NCBI GenBank assembly: GCA_030066685.1 | Contig: JASJBF010000032.1 | Location: 62,001 to 126,000, forward strand | Source of the DNA: Kiloniellales bacterium | GTDB lineage: Bacteria > Pseudomonadota > Alphaproteobacteria > Kiloniellales > JAKSBE01 | DNA: 64,000 nucleotides | Direction of reading: 5' to 3' | Notes under the pieces: generated by a model | What the model was told of the DNA's origin: nothing | Seen by the model: the letters and a program-made list of their open reading frames with translations, nothing else | Database searches by the model: none | Translations under genes and position numbers: made by a program | Shown: piece by piece, positions 48,728 to 56,855 of the stretch | Numbering within the stretch: position 1 is the first letter of the stretch | Layout: each line of letters starts with the position of its first letter

Positions 48728-50326
48728 ATGCGCATCGAGCTCTCCCCGCAACGCCTCCACGCCTTGGGACGCATCGCCGTCGTCGTCCTAACCGCGACGC
48801 TGGTCGCCGTGATCTTCGCCAACTTCCTGATGCCCACGTCCGGCGAGACAACCGGGACCGCGCTGCTCGACTCCTGGCCGCCGATCAGCGCCGCGACCGG
48901 CGCCGCCCTGGCCGCCAGCCTCGCCTGCCTTTGCGCCTTCATCCTCCTGGTCCGCCGCAATCGCGCCCTGGCGCGCCTGGCCCAGGCCAGCGAGGCTCTG
49001 GCCAACGGCGATTTCTCGATCGAGATCCCGGCCTGCGAGCGCAGCGACAACCTCGGCGTCGCCGCCCGCGCCATCGCCCTGATCCGCGCCCACGCCGAGG
49101 AATGGCGCAGCCGCAGCAAGCAGGACCGCGACCGTGCGGACAGCCTGGGCGCCCGCCTCGCCCGGCTCGAAGCGGCGCTGGACCAGAGCGACCAGGCCCT
49201 GGCGGTCATCGACCTCGACCTCAGGATCACCTTCTGCAACCGCCGCTTCCTGGAGAAGCTGGAGCTGCCCAACAGCTTCGCGGCCGGCCATGCGCGGCTC
49301 GAGAGCCTGCTCCTGCACGCGTCCGCCCGCGGGCTCGTGCCGGCCACCGAGGTCGAGAGCCAGATGGCCCGCTGGGCCGCCCTGGCGCGCCAGACCCAGC
49401 CGGGCCACAGCGTGCTGACCTGCGCCGACGGCACCCGCTTGGAGCTGCGCCTGAAGCCGAGTCCGAAGATCAGCCTGGTCCTGCTACATCGCGCGCCGGC
49501 GGCCAAGGCCGCCCGGCCCGCGGCAAGCGCCGTCGAGGCGACCCGGCCGCCCGCCGCGACGGTTGCGTCGGAGGCGACGGCGCCGGCCGCCGAAGCGGAG
49601 CCCCGCAAACCCGATCTGCCGGCGGCCACCTCGGCGCCGGACGAGGCGGTACGCGGCGGCCTGGCCGCAGAAACCCAGGCGCCAGACAGCTTGGCCAAGA
49701 AGCCCACGCCGGACCTCACCGAAGGCGCCGCCGCGCGCTCCGAAGCGACGCCGGCGCAAGAGACGGCCCAGCTTCCGCCGCCGCCTTCGGCGCTGGCGAG
49801 CACCGCGGCGCACCCCGCGGCGCGGCGCAACTTCCGCGTCCTCCTGGTCGAAGGCGACAAGTCGGCACAGCTGCAGGCGATCACGATCCTGGACAAGGCC
49901 GGCCACTGGGTCGACCTGACGACCAGCGGCCAGGAAGCCGTGAAGGCGATCGCCAGGCGCAGCTACGACGCCGTGCTGATCGAACTGGAGCTGAGCGACA
50001 TCTCCGGCTTCGACGTCGCGCGCCTCGCGCGGCGGCTGAACGGCCCCTCCGCGCAGGTGCCGATCATCGCCATGGTCGCGGACAGGATGCGTTTCGCGGA
50101 GTGCCTCGACGCCGGGATGGACGACATCCTGCTGAAGCCGCTCCGGGCGGAGGACGTGGCCCGCAAGCTCCAGAGCTGCATCGGTCCGGCGACCGGCCAG
50201 GCGCAGCTCTCCGGCTCTCCGGCCGCGGCCGCCGCGCCCGACTGCAGCCGGCGGGACGGTGCCCTCGGCGCCGCCGTCGCGGACCAGCCGGAAACCGCGA
50301 CCCTGCGCAGCGCGAGCGGCGGCTGA
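48728..50326 (+). CDS. Two-span HAMP-PAS protein with degenerate receiver domain
   Basis: A 532-residue membrane signalling protein. Two transmembrane helices (about residues 13-33 and 57-76) are followed by a HAMP-like linker, a PAS region with FCNRRFLEKLEL (about 150-255), a 110-residue Ala/Pro/Glu-rich linker and a C-terminal receiver fold (about 368-485). The receiver is degenerate: the phosphoacceptor aspartate is Glu419 (LIELELSDISG), the second acidic residue is Gly376 in LLVEGDK, and the switch threonine is Val450; only Lys470 is kept. It should therefore not be phosphorylated normally. No kinase domain is present. AAAGGAG lies upstream with slightly long spacing. Confidence 0.8.
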   Translation: MRIELSPQRLHALGRIAVVVLTATLVAVIFANFLMPTSGETTGTALLDSWPPISAATGAALAASLACLCAFILLVRRNRALARLAQASEALANGDFSIEIPACERSDNLGVAARAIALIRAHAEEWRSRSKQDRDRADSLGARLARLEAALDQSDQALAVIDLDLRITFCNRRFLEKLELPNSFAAGHARLESLLLHASARGLVPATEVESQMARWAALARQTQPGHSVLTCADGTRLELRLKPSPKISLVLLHRAPAAKAARPAASAVEATRPPAATVASEATAPAAEAEPRKPDLPAATSAPDEAVRGGLAAETQAPDSLAKKPTPDLTEGAAARSEATPAQETAQLPPPPSALASTAAHPAARRNFRVLLVEGDKSAQLQAITILDKAGHWVDLTTSGQEAVKAIARRSYDAVLIELELSDISGFDVARLARRLNGPSAQVPIIAMVADRMRFAECLDAGMDDILLKPLRAEDVARKLQSCIGPATGQAQLSGSPAAAAAPDCSRRDGALGAAVADQPETATLRSASGG

Positions 50327-50458
50327 TCGACGCCCGCCCGCAGCGATAGATCCTGAAATAGAGGCTGATATCCGACCGGGGTCACTTTTCCCCCTGCGAA
50401 TCGTCTCTATACTCCCCAAATCAGTGGCCTGATCCGGTGCTGGGATGGGGAGTGCCAG

Positions 50459-53122
50459 ATGTCCCGCCTTGGGTTCGGACCCAGGAATTTCCGCTTTGGT
50501 TTGGCGTGCCTCGGTGTCGCTGTCGGCCTCTCAGCGCCGCTCGGAGCGGATCCGAGGCCGGAGGACCATCCTGCCGATGAGGCGGCCAGCGCCTCCGCTC
50601 CCTCGCAGCGGGTCGGCGCTGTCGCCGCGCGATCGGCCGAGGCCGATCAGCTTGCCGAGAAAAACGGAGGTCTCAGCGAAGCCGATCTGCGCCGTTCGAT
50701 CCACGAGGTCGGCCGGCTCGGCAGATTCTTCGCGCGCCTGGCGTCCTTAGACCCCGAAGCCGCACGGCGCAGCTATTGGCGAGACCTGCAGCTGGCCTAC
50801 GCCGCCACCGCCGACCGCCTCGCAGGCCTCCTCGACAGCGGCGGCCTGACCATCGCCGATCTCCCGGCGGGACAGAAAAGCGCACGCGGCGGGACCGGCA
50901 TCGTGGTCGACGCCACCCTTGACGGCACCTGGGGCACCGAGTCGCCGAACGGCAGCCCTGCAGCCGGCCAGGACGACTGGAGCCATAACCACCGCCTGAC
51001 CGTGGCGGCTTTCGAAGCCTTTGCCGGCCTGGAGGGCTACGACCGCTGGTTCTGGTTCGACGCCCACCTCAAGCGGTCGCCGACCGCGGGCGTGATGGAG
51101 CCGGGCAGCGAAGCGGTCGCCGGTCCCCTGCTGACCCGCTATTGGTTCGCCAAGGACGAGCACCTCCGGGCCACGGTCGCCGCCCGGGCGGCGGAAGGAC
51201 CGGGGTCTCGCGCGCTCTGGACGGTCCGCCGCGATGAGCTCGCGATCCAAGCCGGCCGGGCCGTCGAGCGGACCAAGGCCGAGCTCGGCGCGGCCTGGCA
51301 TGCTGCACTGGCGGCCAATTGGCAGCAGCAACTTGCGACGTCCGAGGCCGTGGCCGAGAGCCTCGCCGGGGCCGAGGTCCTGGCCGACTTGATTCCGGAG
51401 GCCCGGACCCAGGTCGTGGAAGACAGCCGGGACCCGGCCGGGACCGAAGAGATCGCGGTCCTGCGCGGCCGCCTCGCCGACCTTGAGGGCCGGATCGGCA
51501 AGCTCGACGCCCAGCTGCGGCAAAGCCGGGACGAGGCGAGCCGGCTGGAGACGGAGCTGGCCGCAGCACGCGATCGGGCCGGAGCGCGCGAGAACAGGGA
51601 CGACCGCTTGACCCGCGCCTATGCAGAGCTGGAGGCGGCGCAGCGCGCCGACCAGAGACGGCTTGCCGAGCTGGAGACGGAGCGCGCCGCGGAGCGCCGC
51701 CGCATCGCGGAGCTGGAGCAGAGCTTGTCGGCGATGCTCGCTCAGCTCGATGACAGCCGCAGCGAGATCGATCGCTATCAGAGCCAGATCCAGGAGAACC
51801 AGCAAGAGCTGAGCCGCTACCGCGACGAGATGCGCGCGACCGGCGAGGAGCTGTCGCGCTATCGCGAGGAACTGGACGCCGCCCAGGACCTGCAACCGGA
51901 ATCGGCCGTATCGCTGGTCCAGTCCCTCGGCAGCCGTCAAACCGCCGTGATCGGCTTGGCCGTTGTCTTGTTGCTGCTCTCGATGATGACCATCGCCCTT
52001 CTGCTGCGCCGGACCACGGCGGACGGTGTGGCGGCCCGGGCGCCGCTGGCCCAGGGCCGCGACGGAGAGGGACCACGTGACGGCCGACGCGCGGCGCCGA
52101 GCCGCCGGACCAGCCCGGAGCGCTCGGAGAGCGAAGCCCTGGCCGCACAGAAGGACCCGCCGCGCGATCGCCTTCTGGCTTTGGCGGGAGACCGGATCGA
52201 AGTCGCACTTCCGATACTGGTCCACAGCGCGGCGCTGACCGACGCCGACCTGATCGCTATCGTTCATGGCGCCACGACTCAGCATCGCATGGCGATCGCC
52301 ATGCGCCGCGGGCTCGGCGAGCGGGTGGTCGATGCCTTGGTCGAGGCCGCTGAGGTCAAGGTCGCTGCCGCGGTCCTGCAGAACGCCGCGGCAGAGATCA
52401 CGTCCGAGACCTACGGCAAGCTGGCCAGGCAGGCCGAAATTCAGCCCGCCTTGAAGGCGGCCCTCCTCGAGCGCCCCGGCCTGCCCGCGGCAATCCGGGC
52501 ACGCCTCTCGGGGCCCGAAGAGCCGGCCGCGCCGAGCGAAGCGCCACGGCCGGACCTGGCGGCCAAGCTGCAGGCGGCGGCCGCCGAGCTCGATGCCGCG
52601 GCCGCCGAGCAGGAAGCCGCGGAACGGAACCGAAAGGCAGCCGCAGCGACCACCACGGCCCGGGCGCAAGCCGGCCCCGAAGCGGCCGAAATCGCGCAAC
52701 CTGAAGAGCCGCCAGGAGGTGCGGCGCGCGATACGGCCGCCAGCGGCGAGGTGCCGCCCCACGCCCTGATCGAAGCCCTGCGCCAAGGCAAGATGGAGCT
52801 TTTCGAAGCGCTGTTCGGCAAGATGACCGGCCTGCGGCCGCCGCGCCTGCAACAGGTGGTCTACGGCGGCGGCGGCGAAAACCTGGCGGTCGCCTGCCGC
52901 GCGCTCGGGCTCGGCAAACCGATCATGACCTCGATCTTCATCTGGAGCCGCAAGGGCCGAGAAGACCTGGGTGCGGTGAACCCGCGCGAGCTGTCAAACG
53001 CCATGACCGCCTTCGACGCGACCTCGCCCGAAACGGCGCGGGAAACGGTCGCGGCCTGGATCGCCGGCGACGCCATCCCCGGCGAGTGGGACCCCAGGCT
53101 GCACGGCCCGGCGGCGGAATAG
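50459..53122 (+). CDS. Membrane coiled-coil protein with C-terminal DUF2336
   Basis: An 887-residue protein of unusual architecture. A signal peptide (about residues 11-30) leads into a periplasmic domain of about 300 residues, then a long heptad-rich coiled coil at about 330-478 (many Leu/Glu/Arg repeats), one transmembrane helix (496-516), a basic linker and a cytoplasmic DUF2336 region (about 570-870). The DUF2336 part shares IVLxSxxLTDxDLIxI-type and LIEALRQGKMELFEALFGKM-type blocks with the protein at 30117, but an Ala/Glu-rich insertion splits it at about 685-760. GGGGAG precedes the ATG. It lies between a pseudo-receiver gene and hpnN. Function unknown; the layout suggests a sensor or scaffold linking periplasm to cytoplasm. 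Confidence 0.85.
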   Translation: MSRLGFGPRNFRFGLACLGVAVGLSAPLGADPRPEDHPADEAASASAPSQRVGAVAARSAEADQLAEKNGGLSEADLRRSIHEVGRLGRFFARLASLDPEAARRSYWRDLQLAYAATADRLAGLLDSGGLTIADLPAGQKSARGGTGIVVDATLDGTWGTESPNGSPAAGQDDWSHNHRLTVAAFEAFAGLEGYDRWFWFDAHLKRSPTAGVMEPGSEAVAGPLLTRYWFAKDEHLRATVAARAAEGPGSRALWTVRRDELAIQAGRAVERTKAELGAAWHAALAANWQQQLATSEAVAESLAGAEVLADLIPEARTQVVEDSRDPAGTEEIAVLRGRLADLEGRIGKLDAQLRQSRDEASRLETELAAARDRAGARENRDDRLTRAYAELEAAQRADQRRLAELETERAAERRRIAELEQSLSAMLAQLDDSRSEIDRYQSQIQENQQELSRYRDEMRATGEELSRYREELDAAQDLQPESAVSLVQSLGSRQTAVIGLAVVLLLLSMMTIALLLRRTTADGVAARAPLAQGRDGEGPRDGRRAAPSRRTSPERSESEALAAQKDPPRDRLLALAGDRIEVALPILVHSAALTDADLIAIVHGATTQHRMAIAMRRGLGERVVDALVEAAEVKVAAAVLQNAAAEITSETYGKLARQAEIQPALKAALLERPGLPAAIRARLSGPEEPAAPSEAPRPDLAAKLQAAAAELDAAAAEQEAAERNRKAAAATTTARAQAGPEAAEIAQPEEPPGGAARDTAASGEVPPHALIEALRQGKMELFEALFGKMTGLRPPRLQQVVYGGGGENLAVACRALGLGKPIMTSIFIWSRKGREDLGAVNPRELSNAMTAFDATSPETARETVAAWIAGDAIPGEWDPRLHGPAAE

Positions 53123-53332
53123 ACGCTCTTCCGGGCGCGACCGCTTGCCCGGCAGATTCGCGCTGTGGCAGCGGGCCGGCCCGAAGCAGGCTTGGCTTGT
53201 CAGTGCCAGCGCCATCCTTTAGACAGCGGCGCCAGGCCGTCGGGCCCGGGCCGGACCGGCGGGGCGCAGGCCGGGCCGCAGCGACTCGCGACGGCTTGTC
53301 ACCCGTGAAGGCACCCTCGGATCGGTGAGATC

Positions 53333-55993
53333 GTGATCGAAAAGCTGGCCCAAAGGACGACCGCGGCACTGTCGGGGTGGGTCGGCCTGGTCTGCCGGCG
53401 GGCCTGGCTCGTGGTCCTCCTGGCGGTCGTCGCGACCGGCTTCTCGGCGACCTATACGGCCCGGAACTTCGCCATCAACACCGACACGCGGGACATGATC
53501 TCCAGCGAGGTCGACTTCCGCCGGAACGACGATGCCTTCGCCGCCGCCTTCCCGCAGTACGAGGACCTGATCGTCGCCGTGATCGACGGCCCGAACGCCG
53601 AGGCTGCCGAGGCCGCGGCCGAGCGGCTGACCTTGGCGATGGCGGCGCGCCCCGATCTCTTCACCGAACTGCGCCATCCCGGCGGCGAGGCCTTCTTCCG
53701 CGACAACGCCTTCCTATTCCTGAGCCTTCCGGCGCTCGCCGACCTGGCCGATCGCCTGGCCGGGGCGGAGCCGCTGCTCGGCGCCCTGAGCCAGGACATG
53801 AACCTGCGCGGCCTGTTCACGGTGCTGTCCCAGGCGCTCGACGGCGCCGCGGTGCTCGACGACACGGCCCCCCTGCCCGAGGTGCTGATTGCGATCGCGG
53901 GACAGAGCGACGCCACGGCCGGGGGCAGACCGGGCGCGCTGTCCTGGCGCGGCCTTCTGGCCGCGGATCCCTCAATGGCCTCCACGCGCAGCTTCGTGAC
54001 CACCCGGCCGGTCCTGGACCACGGCTCGTTGAAGCCGGCCGAGAAGCCGATCGCCGAGCTGCGCCGGCTGGCCGAAACCCTCGGGATCGATCGGAGTCAG
54101 GGCCTGCGGCTGCGCCTGACCGGCCCCGCCGCGCTGGACCACGAGGAGTTCGAGAGCGTCGAGGTCGGCGGCGCCACCGCCGGCCTGATCTCGCTCTGCG
54201 CCGTTGCGATCCTCCTGATCCTGGGCCTGCGGTCGGTCTCGCTGGTCTTCGCGACCATCACGACCCTACTGATCGGGCTGACTTGGACCGCGGCCTTCGC
54301 CATGGCGGCCATCGGCCACCTCAACATCATTTCGGTGGCCTTCGCGGTGCTCTTCGTCGGCCTGGGAGTCGATTTCGGCATCCACTTCGCGTTGCGGGCG
54401 CGCGAAGCCCTGGGTGAGACCGGGGGTGAGACCGGGGGTGAGACCGGCGACAAGATCGCGGCCCTGGAGCGGGCCGGCGCCAGCGTCGGCGGTGCGCTTG
54501 CCCTATCGGCCCTCTGTGCCGCCGTCGGATTTTTCGCCTTCCTGCCGACGAACTACAAGGGCCTGGCGGAACTGGGCCTGATCTCGGGCACCGGCATGTT
54601 CATCGCGCTCTTCGTCAACCTCACCCTGCTGCCCGCCCTGATGAGGCTGCTGCCCCTGCCGAAGGCGGCGGCGCGCGAAGCAGAGCAAGTCGGCGGCCCG
54701 ATCGAGCGCATGGTCCTGCGCCACGGGCGCGCGATCATCGTCCTGGCGTCCCTGACCGCGCTGGTCGGGCTGGCCGCCGCGCCCTTCGCACGCTTCGACT
54801 TCAATCCCCTGAACCTCAAGGACCCCGCGACCGAGTCCGTCGCCACCCTGCTGGAGCTGACCCGCGATCCCGCGAGCTCGCCCTACGCCATCGACATCCT
54901 GGCGCCGGACCTCGCGGCCGCACGGGGCATCGCCGCACGGCTCGACGCCCTGCCCGAAGTCAGCCACAGCCTGACCCTGTCGAGCTTCGTGCCGGAGGAA
55001 CAGGAGGCCAAGCTGGAGCTGATCGACGAGATCGCCCTCTTCATGGGTCCGGCCCTCGCATCCGGGCCGGCGCGCGAGACGCTCGACCCCGAGGCACGGT
55101 CGGCGACCCTGGCGTCCTTCCGGACGGACCTCGGCGATCTCCAGGCGGCCGGCGTGACCGATCCGGCGCTGGCAGGAGCCCTGGAAGGCCTGGCGGCAGC
55201 GCTCGACCGCCTGGCTGCGGCCCCGGGTGACGGCGCGACGGCGCTGGCCCGCCTCGAGGACCGCCTGCTGCGCCATCTGCCCAGGTCGCTCGACGACCTG
55301 CGCCGAGCGCTCGGCGCCCAGGCGGTGACCCTCGACGACCTGCCTTCGGCGCTACGCCGCGACTGGTTGACGGCCGAGGGCCGAGCCCGGATCCAGGTGC
55401 AGCCTCAAGGCGGCCTGGCCGACAACGTCGAGCTACGCCGCTTCGCCGAGGCGGTCCTGGCGGTCGAGCCGGCCGCCTCGGGCACGCCGGTGGTGATCAC
55501 CGAGGCCGGCAAGGCCGTGGTCCAGGCTTTCTTCGAAGCGAGCGGCCTCGCCCTGGCCGGCATACTGCTCCTGCTCGCCTTTGCCCTCAGGCGGCTCGAG
55601 GACGCCGCCCTGGTTCTGGCGCCCCTGGCGCTGGCGGCGGCGATCACCACCGCGGCCTCGGTGGCCTTCGGCCTGGCCTTCAACTTCGCCAACGTGATCG
55701 TCTTGCCGCTGCTGCTCGGCCTCGGCGTCGCCAGCGGTATCCACCTGGTGATGCGCCGACGCTACGAGCGCGACCAAAGCAAACTGCTGCGCACCAGCAC
55801 CTCGCGGGCGGTGATGTTCAGCGCCTTGACCACCATCGCCTCCTTCGGAAGCCTCGCCGTCTCCGGCCATCCCGGCATGACCAGCATGGGCCAGCTCCTG
55901 ACCATCGCGATCTCCAGCACGCTGATCTGCACCCTGATCGTCCTGCCCAGCCTGATGGCACGCCGCGCCGCGCCCGACCAGGCAGGTGCTTGA
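53333..55993 (+). CDS. hpnN: HpnN-type RND/MMPL transporter (hopanoid)
   Basis: An 886-residue RND-superfamily protein with two halves, each with a large periplasmic domain and a cluster of helices. It opens with the cytoplasmic start and first span, then NFAINTDTRDMISSEVDFRR, typical of HpnN proteins that move hopanoids to the outer membrane. The central span set has FVGLGVDFGIHFALRARE. Between residues 361 and 373 lies a GETG repeat encoded by three 12-bp copies. The start is GTG. The next gene (methyltransferase) begins about 14 bases after the stop. No squalene-hopene cyclase is in the window. Confidence 0.9.
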   Translation: MIEKLAQRTTAALSGWVGLVCRRAWLVVLLAVVATGFSATYTARNFAINTDTRDMISSEVDFRRNDDAFAAAFPQYEDLIVAVIDGPNAEAAEAAAERLTLAMAARPDLFTELRHPGGEAFFRDNAFLFLSLPALADLADRLAGAEPLLGALSQDMNLRGLFTVLSQALDGAAVLDDTAPLPEVLIAIAGQSDATAGGRPGALSWRGLLAADPSMASTRSFVTTRPVLDHGSLKPAEKPIAELRRLAETLGIDRSQGLRLRLTGPAALDHEEFESVEVGGATAGLISLCAVAILLILGLRSVSLVFATITTLLIGLTWTAAFAMAAIGHLNIISVAFAVLFVGLGVDFGIHFALRAREALGETGGETGGETGDKIAALERAGASVGGALALSALCAAVGFFAFLPTNYKGLAELGLISGTGMFIALFVNLTLLPALMRLLPLPKAAAREAEQVGGPIERMVLRHGRAIIVLASLTALVGLAAAPFARFDFNPLNLKDPATESVATLLELTRDPASSPYAIDILAPDLAAARGIAARLDALPEVSHSLTLSSFVPEEQEAKLELIDEIALFMGPALASGPARETLDPEARSATLASFRTDLGDLQAAGVTDPALAGALEGLAAALDRLAAAPGDGATALARLEDRLLRHLPRSLDDLRRALGAQAVTLDDLPSALRRDWLTAEGRARIQVQPQGGLADNVELRRFAEAVLAVEPAASGTPVVITEAGKAVVQAFFEASGLALAGILLLLAFALRRLEDAALVLAPLALAAAITTAASVAFGLAFNFANVIVLPLLLGLGVASGIHLVMRRRYERDQSKLLRTSTSRAVMFSALTTIASFGSLAVSGHPGMTSMGQLLTIAISSTLICTLIVLPSLMARRAAPDQAGA
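54413..54448. repeat. Tandem 12-bp repeats inside hpnN
   Basis: Three consecutive copies of GGTGAGACCGGG (the last ends in C), encoding three GETG units in a predicted cytoplasmic loop. Since 12 is a multiple of 3, change in copy number would keep the frame. Such in-frame repeats are prone to slippage. Confidence 0.8.
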
Positions 55994-56006
55994 AGGGAGC
56001 GCGGTC

Positions 56007-56831
56007 GTGAGCAGCTTCGAGCGCTACGACCGGGCGGCCCCCCACTACGATCGGACCCGCGTGCCCATCGGCACCGAGATCATCCACGACGCCTTGAGGA
56101 CTGCCGCTCGGCCGGCATCGGAGATGACGCTTCTCGACGCCGGCTGCGGGACCGGAGCCTATGCCGCTGCGCTCGCCGGGGTGCCCGGCCGGGTGATTGG
56201 CCTCGACCGCAGCGCCGAGATGCTGAAGGTCGCTCGCGCCAAGCTCGAAGGCCGGCCCGGTCGGATCGACTTCCTGCGCGGCGATCTGCGGGATCTGCCC
56301 CTGGCCGAGGCTTCCTTGGACGCGGTGATGTTCAACCAGGTCCTGCACCACCTGGAGGACGGCGATGGCGCCTACGCGGGCCACGCGGCGGCCTTGGCCG
56401 AGGCCGCGCGGGTTCTCAGGCCGGGGGGCCGGCTGCTGCTCAACGCCTGCACCCACGAGCAGCTGCTCCGGGGCTTCTGGTTCTACGGATTGATCCCCCT
56501 GGCCCTGGAGCGGGCCCTCGCGCGCTGTGCCCCGGAAGGCCGGATCCGCGGCCTGCTGGCCGAGCTCGGATTCGAGGTCCTGGACCGGGCCGTGCCGGCA
56601 AGCGCGGTGCTCCAGGGCGAGGCCTACTTCGACGCCTGCGGTCCGCTGCGGCCGGAGTGGCGGCAGGGCGACTCCATCTGGGCGCTGGCCGGCCCGGAGG
56701 AGACGGAGGTGGCCGTTGAAGGCGTGAAGCGTCTGCAGCGGGACGGCGCACTTGAGGGCTTCATGCGGGATCGGGACCGCGAAAGGCCCGCCGTGGGTCA
56801 GGTCAGCTTCTTCATCGCGCGGCGGATCTGA
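56007..56831 (+). CDS. Class I SAM-dependent methyltransferase
   Basis: A 274-residue methyltransferase. The SAM motif is LLDAGCGTGAYAAAL at about residues 45-60, motif II is GLDRSAEMLKVAR, and LDAVMFNQVLHHLEDGD and LRPGGRLLLNACTHE follow. It resembles the UbiE/arsenite-type group without a specific match. The GTG start at 56007 has AAGGGAG before it. It follows hpnN with a short gap and is probably cotranscribed, so it may act on a lipid, but that is inference. Confidence 0.8.
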   Translation: MSSFERYDRAAPHYDRTRVPIGTEIIHDALRTAARPASEMTLLDAGCGTGAYAAALAGVPGRVIGLDRSAEMLKVARAKLEGRPGRIDFLRGDLRDLPLAEASLDAVMFNQVLHHLEDGDGAYAGHAAALAEAARVLRPGGRLLLNACTHEQLLRGFWFYGLIPLALERALARCAPEGRIRGLLAELGFEVLDRAVPASAVLQGEAYFDACGPLRPEWRQGDSIWALAGPEETEVAVEGVKRLQRDGALEGFMRDRDRERPAVGQVSFFIARRI

Positions 56832-56855
56832 AGGAGCGAAGGTCCGGCCCGCCGG

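Noticed and set aside
54413-54448. Part of a CRISPR array.
   Set aside because: The repeats are directly adjacent 12-mers without spacers and lie inside a coding region.
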